DNA of 64,000 nucleotides from Wurfbainia villosa (lineage: Eukaryota > Streptophyta > Magnoliopsida > Zingiberales > Zingiberaceae), in contig CM045989.1 of the NCBI GenBank assembly GCA_025175895.1, positions 128,477,272 through 128,541,271 on the forward strand, read 5' to 3'. Both the position numbers and the translations under genes were made by a program. Below, piece after piece: positions 10,549-21,663 of this stretch (positions within the stretch are counted from its first letter, which is position 1; every line of letters begins with the position of its first letter). Below the pieces are notes generated by a model. The model ran no database searches, had not been told where the DNA came from, and saw only the letters and a list, made by a program, of their open reading frames with translations.

Positions 10549-12754
10549 TGTTGGGTTTCCGGCACCACGGCGTGTGTGTGTTCGATCATGTTTCGTAAAC
10601 ATGAGCACAGCGGAAGCAATAAAATTAATAAATCTATATTTATTACAACACACACAACACACGCATGCTATTACAACAAGTGTAGACATAACCGTAAATT
10701 AAAATTGCAATAAAAAGAAATTAAACTACGTTATACCTTCCGTATGACGTGTAGCGGGAACGGCATCAACCGGAACGATCCTCGTAAGAATCGTCTCTAT
10801 CCGTATCCACGCCTAGCTCCTCGGGATGACTTCGCTAAGTCACGAGCTTCGTCTTCGTACGGGTTACTAGCCTCGTGTTGAAGACGACGTGATCGAGAGA
10901 TGATCACGATCCGAATCCAAATTCGGATCCAAAACGAGTTCTCAAAACTCGCTTCTCCGGAGAGATATTCGTCAACCGTTTGACGAATCCTTCGTCCTCC
11001 ACCTCAGAGGATTACCGGAGATCAAATCCCCGGTATGTTAGCCACTGTCGGAGCACTAACCGTCATCCAAAAGATGCTCCGACGAGAGGAGGAGAAGCTG
11101 TCCAGAAAACTGGACAGCTTGGTGGAGGATATAGGCGCCGGCCAACCAAGGAAAGAAAAAGCTCACCTTGATGCCAAACCTATAGGAGATCACCGGAGGG
11201 TCGCCGGAGGATAGCCGACTGAAGCTTGGACGCCGGCAACAAGTTGGACGGTGGCACAAGGGGTTGGGCGGCGGCACACTAGGGTTGGCGCCGAAAACTC
11301 CTTCAAGGGGTGGGCGGTAACTCCAAGGGCTAGGGTTTTGGATTTTGGATTAGTTAGGGTTTAACAATCCCTTAAGCCCACTTTTATAGAGAACTAATTC
11401 TCTTAATGGTTAATGGATCATATCCATAAAGCCCGTTAACCCGCTCCATTAAGATAAGTTAAAATAAACCAAACCATGATGGTTTATTTTAAGTTAAAAC
11501 GAACCGAACCAACTTTTGGTTCATTCGTTTAAAATAAACCAAACCCTTTGGTTTATTCTTATCCATTGGATTAGAACCAAACCATTTTGGTCCATCCATT
11601 ACGTCTTCATAAGACGCGGCCCATCCACGCTTCCATTGCGACTGAAACGATTTCATGCTCGCTTTATGTTTGGTCCAACCAAACCTAGTTTCTCTCGGTC
11701 TGAGAATCCAATTCTCAAGCTCGTTTTAAATCCTTTGGATTACACTCGTTGTGCGTGTGACCAAATAGGTTCTCGGTTTATGTTGGCCGTCTATAATTAA
11801 CCATTAATTATAGAACGATCATGAGTGGCACCTAGTAGTACATCATGATCCCCAATTAACCAAAAGATCAACGGTTGATCCGTAACTATTTCTCAAACCC
11901 TTCAGCTCGAATGAATCGTGCCCCATTCCTTCACTCATCTTATACCCACTTGGTTCAGACATGGTCTATTGTGTCAGCCTCACTAGGTCGACTACACGCC
12001 ACACCTAGCCCAAGTATCATTTCGCCCTACGGATTCTAGTTACTCCACATGTATCAAGAGTACTTTACTCTAAACATGTAATGCTTTGGCCAAAGACTTT
12101 AGTAACAACTGACGAGGCCATGGGTATACATCTCCTCGCAAGGAGTGGTGAATCTTTATAGGCTATTCAAACACCTTCGATCACTCGACTTATACCCAAT
12201 CATCTCGGGTCCACATCTCCTCGAGATGTTTGCTTAAGATGTCAAAGCATAAGTCTCCATGATCAAGATGACTTGAATACCGCAAGTCAAAGGAACATCG
12301 CACTTAAGCCACAAGAAGAACTTCATTGACATATCTATATATGCAGAGAACCATATGAAGTCTTACTACTGGTCACTCCAATGAACTAGTTACCATAACT
12401 AGCATCCACGATTAACTCCGACATCACAATGTCTCCCGGTGAGAATCACCGCTTGGATACACCAAGGAGTATACTGTGCTAGTCTCGATGTAATCGATGG
12501 TGTCCAAATCCATCAATTCATCGACTAGGATAATTCCGATACATCACAATTACACATGTAGAGATACTCACTAGTTGTGATCCAATCACAAATTCTCTCA
12601 TGCCGTGAATCGTATCGTGGACATTCAAGAAATGAGTTTAAGATCCAATCAAATACATAAAACATGTATACTCAAATAGTGAATCTTCATTTATCATATA
12701 AATGGTTCATACATAAGGCGATTGCCTTAGGACATCTCTCATATATTACTAACA
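10549..12754 (-). repeat. 3' LTR of element C
   Basis: About 2.2 kb. In element sense it begins TGTTAGTAATATATGAG at 12754 and ends CCCAACA at 10549. It aligns with 17686-19806. A TATAAAAG box lies on the minus strand at 11381-11388. Inverted AT-rich blocks (AAATAAACCAAACC/GGTTTATTTT) occur around 11465-11560. Confidence 0.93.
11381..11388 (-). promoter_or_regulatory. TATA box in LTR of element C
   Basis: TATAAAAG on the minus strand; the 5' LTR has a related TATAAAG at 18432-18438. Confidence 0.5.
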
Positions 12755-12770
12755 GACTCCCACTTGGCCT
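12755..12770 (-). other. Polypurine tract of element C
   Basis: The minus strand reads AAGTGGGAGTC immediately before the 3' LTR start, the normal position for plus-strand priming. Confidence 0.8.
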
Positions 12771-12949
12771 AATGCCAATCGCTATGGTATCCAATACCAT
12801 AAGCTTGAACATGACCCTCAAACTTATTTTGAGGTAATGCTTTAGTCAAAGGATCCGCTAAGATCCTTTCAGTGGGAATTTTCTCGATTTGTATTTCGTT
12901 CCTACTGATGATCTCTCTGATAAGATGATAGCGGCAAAGCACATGTTTG

Positions 12950-15880
12950 GATCATTGATGAGACCACATCAAGTTCATAGATGAACTACTTGATCCAAAC
13001 CGCTTCCTTTGCTGCTTCCAAAGCTGCAACGTATTCTACCTTAGTGGCAGAATCCGCTATAGTGTCAAGCTTGGAACCTTTCCAACTTATTTCGCCTCCA
13101 TTCTAGGTGAATACATACCCAGACTGAGACATGGAATCATCCTTGTCTGTCTGGAGCTGGCATCCGTATACCCACGTATCACCATGTACCCTTCTCCATA
13201 TATTAGGAACGCATCCTTAGTTCTTCTTAAGTACTTAAGGATCGTCTCTAATACCACCAATGATCCATTCCTCGATCGGATCGTATCCGCCGTGACACTC
13301 AGAGCGTACGATACATCGGGCCTTGTACATAACATAGCATACATGATAGATCCTATTGCGGATGCATAGGGAATCTTACTCATGCAAATCCTCTCGTCTT
13401 CTGTGCGCGGACACATAGACTTCGAAAGGTGTACCCCATGCCTGATGGGTATGAAGCCTTTCTTGGATTCCGACATGCTAAACCTCTTTAGCACTCGGTC
13501 TATATATGTAGACTGCGAAAGACCAAGCAACCGTTTCGATCTATCTCTATAGATCTTTAATCCCAAGGATGTAGGTTGCTTCTCCCAGGTCTTTCATGGA
13601 GAATGTCTTGGATAACCAAGCCTTAACTGACTGTAAGATTGACACATCGTTTCCTATAAGTAATATGTCATCGACATACAATACTAGGAACACGACTGCA
13701 CTCCCACTAACCTTCTTGTACACACAAGGTTCGTCTGGATTTTGTGAGAAATCAAACTTTTTGATTGTCTCATCAAAACGGATATTCCAGCTCCTGGATG
13801 CTTGCTTCAATCCATAAATGGACCGTCGCAATTTGCATACCTTGGTTTTATCAACCGATGTGAAACCCTCAGGCTGTATCATATACACGTCCTCGAGCAG
13901 GTTTCCATTAAGGAAAGCTGTTTTCACATCCATCTTCCATATCTCATAATCATAATGAGCCGCTATGGCCAGGAGCATCCGAATTGATTTAAGCATAGCT
14001 ACAGGCGAATAGGTTTCGTCATAATCAACACCTTGCTTTTGACGATATCCTTTCGCCACCAATCTAGCCTTATAGGTAATCACATTACCATCCATGTCAG
14101 TTTTCTTCTTGAAAACCCACTTGCACCCTATAGGCTTTATGCCTTCTGGTGGGTCAACCAAGTTCCAAACTTGGTTTCCATACATGGAATCCATTTCCGA
14201 CTTCATGACACTAAGCCACTTATCCCTTTCTGAACTTGTCAGCACTTCTTCATAACTGGTAGGCTCCTCATCATCAATGAGTAACACGTCGTTCAATTCA
14301 CTTACGAGAAATCCATATCTCTCAGGAATATTGCGTGTTCTACCAGATCTATGAAGATGTGGTGTTACAATAGGTCCAGTCGATTGCTCATCACTATGAG
14401 TCAGTGCTTCACTGTATCTCATCAATGTCTATTTGAGTCTCTCGAGCCTCCTCAAGCTCGACGACACTCCCAATCGCTTTCTTGCAAGAGAAACTCTTTC
14501 TAGAAACACAACATGCCTTGAAACAAACACCTTTGTTCCACAGATGATAGAATTGGTAACCCCTTGTTTCCTTAGGGTATCCAATAAATAGACATTTATC
14601 GACTTAGCATCCAATTTGTCCGACATCGTCCGGCTCATAAGCAGACAACCCCATATCTTCAAGTAAGATACATGAGGTTTCTTACTATTCCATATCTCAT
14701 ATGGAGTAGTTGAGACTACCTGTAGGCATTCTGCTTAACAAGTAAACAATCTGCTCAAGTGCATAACCCCAAAAGGACTTGGGAAGAGTCGCATGATTCA
14801 TCATTGACTGACCATGTCCAACAAGGTCCTTACGCCTCTCGCATACACCATTATGTGTGGTGTATAGGCGGAGTCCATTGAGACAATATGCCATTGTCTC
14901 TTAGATAATCAAGAAACTCTTGACTTAAGTATTCACCACCTCGATCCGATCAAGTATTTTAATACTTTTGTCATGTTGTTTCTCTACTTCATTTCTGAAT
15001 TCTTTGAACCTTTCAAAGGCTTCAGACTTGTGTTTCATCAAGAACACATACCCAAACCGTGAGTGATCATCGATGAAGGTAATGAAGTAGCTATAGCCTC
15101 CTAATGCTTGAGTTGACATAGGTCCACATACATCAAGCATGTACTAGACCTAGTAACTCTCCCACTGCTCACCTTTTCCTGTAAAGGTAACTTAGTCATC
15201 TTGCCTTTTAAGCATGATTCGCATGTATCGTATGAATCCAATTCAACGATTCCGAATTCCACATCGGTAATTCGACATGCATTTCTTGCTTATATGGCCA
15301 AGACGACAATGCCACATATAGGAGTCTATTTGATTATCCTTTCGAGCACGCTGTTGCTCGCTTCGATATTGAAAATGTCACCGATACGCCCAACGATAAA
15401 CACCATTGCTTAAAGTTCCAGTCCCATAAAGAACTCCATTCAAAGTTATGTAACAACAATTGTTACTAAAAGTCAAATGGTACCCATTTCTATTTAAACA
15501 CGAAATAGAAATGATGTTCTTTATCAACGAAGGAACATAAAAGCAATTGTCCAGTTCTAAGACAAGTCCTACAGGGAGTTCCAACAAATACGTTCCGTTG
15601 GCGAGTGCAGCAACCGTTGCTCCATTCCCAACACGTAAATTTGACTCTCCCCTTGACGAGTCTTCTACTATTCCTTAGCCCATGTATGTCATTACATATA
15701 TGTGAGTCACACCCAGTATCAAATACCCAAGTGTCTGAGGAAATAGAATGACAATCAATAAAGAAGATTTCTGAAGAAGATGGGGCATCCGATGCCTTAT
15801 CCTTCTTCACGGACTCAAGATAAATCTTGCACTTTCTTTGCAAATGGCTCTCCTTGCCATAATGATGGCAAGTTTCCTTT
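12950..15880 (-). pseudogene. pol of element C (zinc knuckle, protease, integrase, reverse transcriptase, RNase H), frameshifted
   Basis: Read leftwards. The CCHC-type knuckle (CHHYGKESHLQRKC) is near 15820-15880 and the protease region (WVFDTGCDSHIC, the usual D-T-G) near 15690-15725. The integrase zinc region and core follow, with the first catalytic Asp region at about 15060-15140 (FIDDHSRFG). A single-base deletion near 14950 shifts the frame at the second catalytic Asp. The reverse transcriptase is open over 292 codons (13547-14425) with the polymerase motif LYVDDILL. A frameshift at about 13550-13565 is followed by the connection domain (13087-13566) and a broken RNase H (about 12950-13140). 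The 14429-14894 stretch between integrase and reverse transcriptase is also shifted. Non-functional, though protease and polymerase active-site motifs remain. Confidence 0.9.
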
Positions 15881-16340
15881 TGTGCCAGTTCTACCTTCTT
15901 AGCCCTTCTCTTCTTTCCCTTCTGCTATTCCATTGACTTCCTCTTAGAACCTTTCTTCGAGGAATCAACGAACAGCACCGTCCCCTGCTCATGCTTCTCA
16001 GAAGACTCCACAGTCTTCAGCATATTGAGCAGTACCACAGATGAACCTCCTAGCATCTCAGAGGTGAAGAGGAGCTTTGAGACTTCGAACCTTCAATCTC
16101 ACTTGCTCATCAACCAACTCACAAAGATGAAGGACACGATATGAGCATCCATATGCTCATGCCGCTGTAGCTTGGGTTCCATCGGCTAGCATGATGCAAC
16201 TCATTTGTTCGTAATCACTCACATGTTTCGATAGGCCAACAATTGGTCCAGAGTTACATCGCTACTAGGACGTGGAAGAGGCGCCGAGGACATTTACAAG
16301 CTTTTCACCTTGAGAACCTCAAGTTTCTAAGCCACCCAAG
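15881..16340 (-). pseudogene. Degraded gag of element C
   Basis: This is the position expected for the gag capsid part, directly upstream in element sense of the zinc knuckle, with Lys/Arg-rich sequence near 15890-15960. No open frame over 60 codons survives and no capsid motif can be read with confidence. It appears rearranged and shortened compared with gag of D. Confidence 0.55.
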
Positions 16341-17672
16341 AAGTTCGCCCACCAATTTATTCAATCCAAAATGGAACGCAAATTCAAACACATCATGATC
16401 AATATATTAACTTAGAAATACAAAACGAGCATATATGAGAAAGATGATTTTAAAATGCATCAATATACATTTATAAATCCCATTCATTTTTCAAATTTCA
16501 AAAACCCCAAAATCACTTCGGGAGATTGTAGGTCCATCTCCGAATGGGCTGATATCCATCATTGTTATGAACAACCTTGGAGAGAGTCCAACAAGCCATT
16601 CATAACTACGACGGTAGGTATCATCTATACCGATTGCATATCACGTATATGCAACTATCACAATGTGCTATCAACTAATTGAATGTTCACACATACATCG
16701 GGTTGTTAACACATTAACAAGTATGCATCATATGCATAGCACCCAACTTCACCTCCCTTTACATCGACCTTGGAGAGAGTCCAACAAGCCGATGTCGTGT
16801 TAAAGCCAACCCATTAATCAGGACATAGTTTTAATATGGTTAGAGCGCATTCAACCAATTAGCCCAGCTTGGAGAGAGTCCAACAACCAAAGCTAACGAT
16901 TGACCTCTGACTCTTACCATATTAGTATTAAACTATTCCATGGTTTGAACATATTCAGGTTCGAGCCGGGCTTGGAGAGAGTCCAACAACCCAAACAAGA
17001 AACAGAACTCTGGTTCTAACCATATTAATGGAAGGTGTAGGCTTTAATATTGATTAAGGGTTTTTATGTCTCATCCTCTTTGCATGCAAATAACTATTAT
17101 CTACATGGCATGGCATACATGGCATACATCTACATGTCACGACACGCATGGCATAATGTTATGCATCTAATGCAATTACATGGCATACAATTATGTCATG
17201 TTTATAATTTCCTTATATGTCATAACTATTTATGGAAATAAAATATGTTTAAGATTTGATTCTCCAAATCAAATCATAATTAAATTAGGAAACAAATTTC
17301 CAAATCTAATCACATATTTTATTCATGGAATTATTTGATTAAGGAAAATCTATTTAGGAAACCAATTTCCTAAATCATTAAAACTACTTATGGAAATTAA
17401 AATATTTTAAGATTTGATTTCCCAAATCAAATCATGATTAAATTAGGAAACAAATTTCCAGAATCTAATCAAATATTTTATTTATGGAAAATATCAATTT
17501 CCATAAATACTTCCAACTTTCCAAAAGTGGAAGATTTCCATAAATACTTCTAGACTTTCCAAAATTGAAAATTTCCATAAATACTTCTAAATTTCCAAAA
17601 TTTAGAAAATTTCCAGAAATACATTATGACTATCGCAAAACCAATTTTACGATTATGTCGAAACACAACCTG
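16341..17672 (-). other. Untranslated leader of element C
   Basis: No coding signal. It contains four identical 19-nt motifs (at 16576, 16769, 16868 and 16971) and AT-rich imperfect repeats between 17220 and 17620, built from units such as AGATTTGATTYYCCAAATCA and CAAATTTCC. A run of CATGGCATA-type repeats is at 17100-17190. Confidence 0.7.
16576..16989 (-). repeat. Four identical 19-nt hairpin motifs in leader of C
   Basis: CTTGGAGAGAGTCCAACAA on the plus strand at 16576-16594, 16769-16787, 16868-16886 and 16971-16989. Each contains the inverted repeat TTGGA / TCCAA around a 5-nt loop. The intervening sequences (about 80-175 bp) are not repeats of one another. Confidence 0.9.
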
Positions 17673-17685
17673 GGCTCTGTTACCA
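17673..17685 (-). other. Primer-binding site of element C
   Basis: Minus strand TGGTAACAGAGCC, one mismatch from the initiator tRNA-Met type site, directly beside the 5' LTR. Confidence 0.8.
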
Positions 17686-19806
17686 TCGTAGTTTCTGACC
17701 ACAAGGCAGGTGTGTTCGATCATGTTTCGTAAATACGAGCACAAATGAAGCAATAAAATTAATAAATCTATATTTATTACAACACACACAACACACGCAT
17801 GCTATTACAACAAGTGTAGACATAACCGTAAATTAAAATTTGCAATAAAAGGAAATTAAACTACGTTATACCTTCCGTATGACGTGTAGCGGGAACGGCA
17901 TCAACCGGAACGATCCTCGTAAGAATCGTCTCTATCCGTATCCACGCCGAGCTCCTCGGGATGACTTCGCCAAGTCACGAGCTTCGTCTTCGTACGGGTT
18001 ACTAGCCTCGTGTTGAAGACGACGTGATCGAGAGATGATCACGATCCGAATCCAAATTCGGATCCAAAACGAGTTCTCAAAACTCGCTTCTCCGGAGAGG
18101 TATTCACAACCGCTTGACGAATCCTTCGCCCTCCACCTCAGAGGATTACCGGAGATCAAATCCCGTAAGTTAGCCGCTGTCGGAGCACTAACCGCCCCAA
18201 ACGATGCCCGACGAGGAGAAGAAGCTGTCCAGAAAACTGACAGCTTGGTGGAGGATATAGGCGCCGCCAACCAAGGAGAGAAAAGCTCACCTTGATGCCA
18301 AACCTATAGGGTCAAGGTTCAAGCTGGCGACGCCGCAAAAGGTTGGCGCCAACCCTTCAAGGGGGTTGCGGCAAAACTCCAAGGAGGGCTAGGTTTTGGA
18401 TTTTGGATTAGGTTAACAATCCTTAAGCCCTCTTTATAGAGAACTAATTCTCTTAATGGTTAATGGATCATATCCATAAAGCCCGCTAACCCGCCTCCAT
18501 TAAGATAAGTTAAAATAAACCAAACCATGATGGTTTATTTTAAGTTAAAACGAACCAACCAACTTTGGTTCATTCGCTTAAAATAAACCAAACCCTTTGG
18601 TTTATTCTCATCCATTGGATTAGAACCAAACCATTTTGGTCCATCCATTATGTCTTCATAAGACAGCCCATCCACGCCTCCATTGCATGATCAAACAATT
18701 TCATGCTCGCTTTATGTTTGGTCCAACCAAACATAGTTTCTCTGGCCGAGAATCCCATTCTCAAGCTCGCTTTAAATCCTTTGATTACACTCGGCGGTGA
18801 CCAAATAGGTTCTCGGTTTATGTTGGCCGCCTATAATTAACCATTAATTATAGAACGATCATGAGTGGCACCTAGTAGTACATCATGATCCCCAATTAAC
18901 CAAAAGATCAATCTGATCCGTAACTATTTCAAACCCTTCAAGAGCTCGAATGAATCGCGCCCATTCCTTCACTCATCTTATACCCACTTGGTTCAGGACA
19001 TGGTCTATAGTGTCAGTCCCCACTAGGTTGACTACGTCACACCTAGCCCAAGTATCATTTCTCGTCCTACGGATTCTAGTTACTGCACATGTATCCAAGA
19101 GTACCTTACTCTAAACATGTAATGCTTTGGCCAAAGACTTTAGTAACAATCCGACGAGAGGCCATGGGTATACATCTCCTCGCAAGGAGTGGTGAATTTT
19201 ATAGGCTATTCAAACACCTTCGATCACTTCGACTTATACCCAATCATCTCGGTCCACATCTCCTTAGAGATGTTTGCTTAAGATGTCAAAGCATAAGTCT
19301 CCATGATCAAGATGACTTGAATACCGCAAGTCAAAGGAACATCGCACTTAAGCCACAGTAAGAACTTCATTGACATATCTATATATGCAGAGAACCATAT
19401 GAATTCTTACGGCTGGTCACTCCAATGAACTAGTTACCATAACTAGCATCCACGATTAACTCCGGACATCACAATGTCTCCAGTCAGTGAGAATCGGCTG
19501 CTTGGATACATCAAGGAGTATACCTCGTGCTAGTCTCGACAGAATTGATGGTGTCCAAATCCATCAATTCATCGACTAGGGATAATTCCGATACATCACA
19601 ATTACACATGTAGAGATACTCACTAGTTGTGATCCAATCACAAAGTCTCTCATGCTGTTAATCGTATCGTGGACATTCAGTAAATGAGTTTAAGATCCAA
19701 TCAAATACATAAAACATGTATACTCAAATAGTGAATCTTCATTTATCATATAAATGGTTCATACATAAGGCGATTGCCTTAGGACATCTCTCATATATTA
19801 CTAACA
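17686..19806 (-). repeat. 5' LTR of element C
   Basis: Aligns along its length with 10549-12754 but carries many 1-6 nt deletions, clustered between about 18090 and 19050 (for example GGCGCCGGCC against GGCGCCGCC). The end beside the primer site has diverged from the TG...CA rule; the outer end at 19806 is intact. Confidence 0.9.
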
Positions 19807-19811
19807 GGCCG

Positions 19812-20600
19812 ACCCCTCTTCCTTCTTCCCTCTACCTTGGACAAAGCTCAATCTATTCTACTTCCCTTCATCCTTAGCCGGAAATTAAGGAGAGCCTAGT
19901 TTAGGGTTTGGGCGACAATAAGGAGAAGGGTTGTTTTCTTTCTTCTTCTCCAATTGTTGGTCGGCGCCCATGCCCTTGTTGTTTCTCTTTTGGTTGGTTT
20001 CCATACTCCATTTTATCTTCCTTGGCCAGTGGCAACATCGAGTTTATTGACTTGGTGGCCGGTTCTAGAAAGGAAGATGAGTTTTGTTTTAGGATCTTCC
20101 TTTGTTCCTAGTGAACAAGGAAAGGAAGATTGGTGATCTAGGAGGCTTCAACTTTTGGTAGATCGTCGCCCACACGACGTCCAAAAGGAGGGAGGACATA
20201 CAATAGAAGATCAAGAGGTATAATCTTGTTTATTTTGATTAATGTTCTTTTGTATTATGTTTATAATTGCTTTTCAATTATATGCATGTATTATGTGGAT
20301 GTTTACTTTATGTATGTGTTGATTATACATGTCTATATTCATATGTATTTGTATAATCATGGACCCCGAAGATAAACACAAAAATCGGCGATCCGTCCGT
20401 CGTCTCTTCCGCGGCTAACCGACTAGAAGAGCTTGGTTGCTTGAAAAACTAGTTTGTTCAAGCGATCGCTCGAGTCGTTAGCATGACGACAAATTGGTTG
20501 AGCTTAGGAAACTCATCCCATCCGGATTAGTTTTCATTAGTGAAAATTTTAATCCGGGGACATGGGAGCCGATGAGTCTCCTAGGAGCATGTCACCAACA
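19812..20600 (+). repeat. 5' LTR of element B, second part
   Basis: Resumes directly after C and its duplicated GGCCG (19807-19811). It aligns with 26390-27192 of the 3' LTR and ends in CCAACA at 20600, just before the primer site. Joined to the first part it gives an LTR of about 2.29 kb against 2.33 kb for the 3' LTR. Confidence 0.93.
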
Positions 20601-20602
20601 AA

Positions 20603-20615
20603 TGGTATCAGAGCC
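20603..20615 (+). other. Primer-binding site of element B
   Basis: TGGTATCAGAGCC, two bases after the 5' LTR end; matches the 3' end of plant initiator tRNA-Met. Confidence 0.9.
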
Positions 20616-21663
20616 ATGGTTTCCGATTTTGTGTGTTTACGATTCGGTTAATTTTTATGCACTTTTTCATATATTATATGTGTCGGATAATAGTAGGATA
20701 TGCGTAGTTTAACTCTTTGGTTGCAGACTTAAGATCCGACTATTATGGTCATATGTGTGTATGTGATTGTATGTGTGTAAATATTTAATTTTGTTGAATC
20801 CTCGGGGTTGACGAGGCTAGATTAGTATTTAATTTTTTGTAATTAAATACGGCATTATTTAGCCGCTCATTTTTAGTTTACTTTTGATCTAGATTATTTG
20901 TACACTCCTTCGTGGAGTATAGGATCGATGGATGTAAATTAAAATGATAAATCTCGGCTCGGATCTCTTTATGTGGCTTGCGCACGGAAAAGGTGGAGCG
21001 GACGAGGTGGCGACACGGTGGGACGCATATTGGAGAACAAAGCCATAATAGTTGGAAAAATTCTATTTTTTCCATATTTATTGCTGATTTGTTTTATATG
21101 CATGTTGTGTGCTTGAAAATTCCTCATTTTCAATTTACTAAGTGGGAGAGGGATATTTTAATTAATTCCTGCGACCTCCATTACAATTTGACGTGTGATG
21201 CAACAAACTTGCGTGTCGGCTCTAAGTGCCTTCCTCCCTGCGGATGGGTTTGTTTGCGGATCACTAGGTCAAATAATTGTTATAGTAAATTATCTAGGAG
21301 CGTGTGTACTTCCACAGCGGTAAGACACATAATCCGAAATAATTCCCTTAGTATCGTGTAATGGTGCACACTTAGATGCAAATAAAAGTATCCTCCCCAT
21401 CGGAGTCACTGCTTTTATTTGTAGGGCCAAAGAGGAACCAAATATTAATTTTATTTGTCAAAAAGTAAGGTTGACAAGATAATAAAATTAATGGGTAAAA
21501 CCTCCTCTTACAAATGTAGAATTTGTATACGTCCACACAGCGTGGCATGCGATATTCTCGGTGTTTTGAGGTGTTGGTTGATTTCGGAATTTTATTGTTT
21601 TGAGGAATCAATAATTTTTTGAAATCTAAAGTAATGATCTATGTGATTCTTAGGATTTTTAAA
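20616..21663 (+). other. Structured untranslated leader of element B
   Basis: About 1.05 kb with no coding signal. It carries three stem-loops that recur in A, E and I: CCTCG/CGAGG (20800-20816), ACTCC/GGAGT (20904-20918), and a longer one (21445-21491) with a 10-bp and a 7-bp helix separated by a 4-nt bulge. Confidence 0.75.

Larger units (their letters stand above)
10549..19806 (-). mobile_element. Ty1/copia LTR retrotransposon C, nested in the 5' LTR of B
   Basis: Complete minus-strand element of 9.26 kb flanked by GGCCG at 10544-10548 and 19807-19811. In element sense: 5' LTR (19806 to about 17686), primer site, a leader of about 1.3 kb with repeated hairpins, degraded gag, pol, polypurine tract (12755-12770), 3' LTR (12754 to 10549). 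Its LTRs and proteins differ from the A/B/E family, so it is a separate copia family. It is younger than B's insertion because it interrupts B's LTR. Confidence 0.95.

Noticed and set aside
16576..16989. CRISPR-like array (identical short repeats with different spacers)
   Set aside because: Only four repeats, uneven spacing of about 80-175 bp, inside the leader of a plant retrotransposon; no cas genes and a eukaryotic context.
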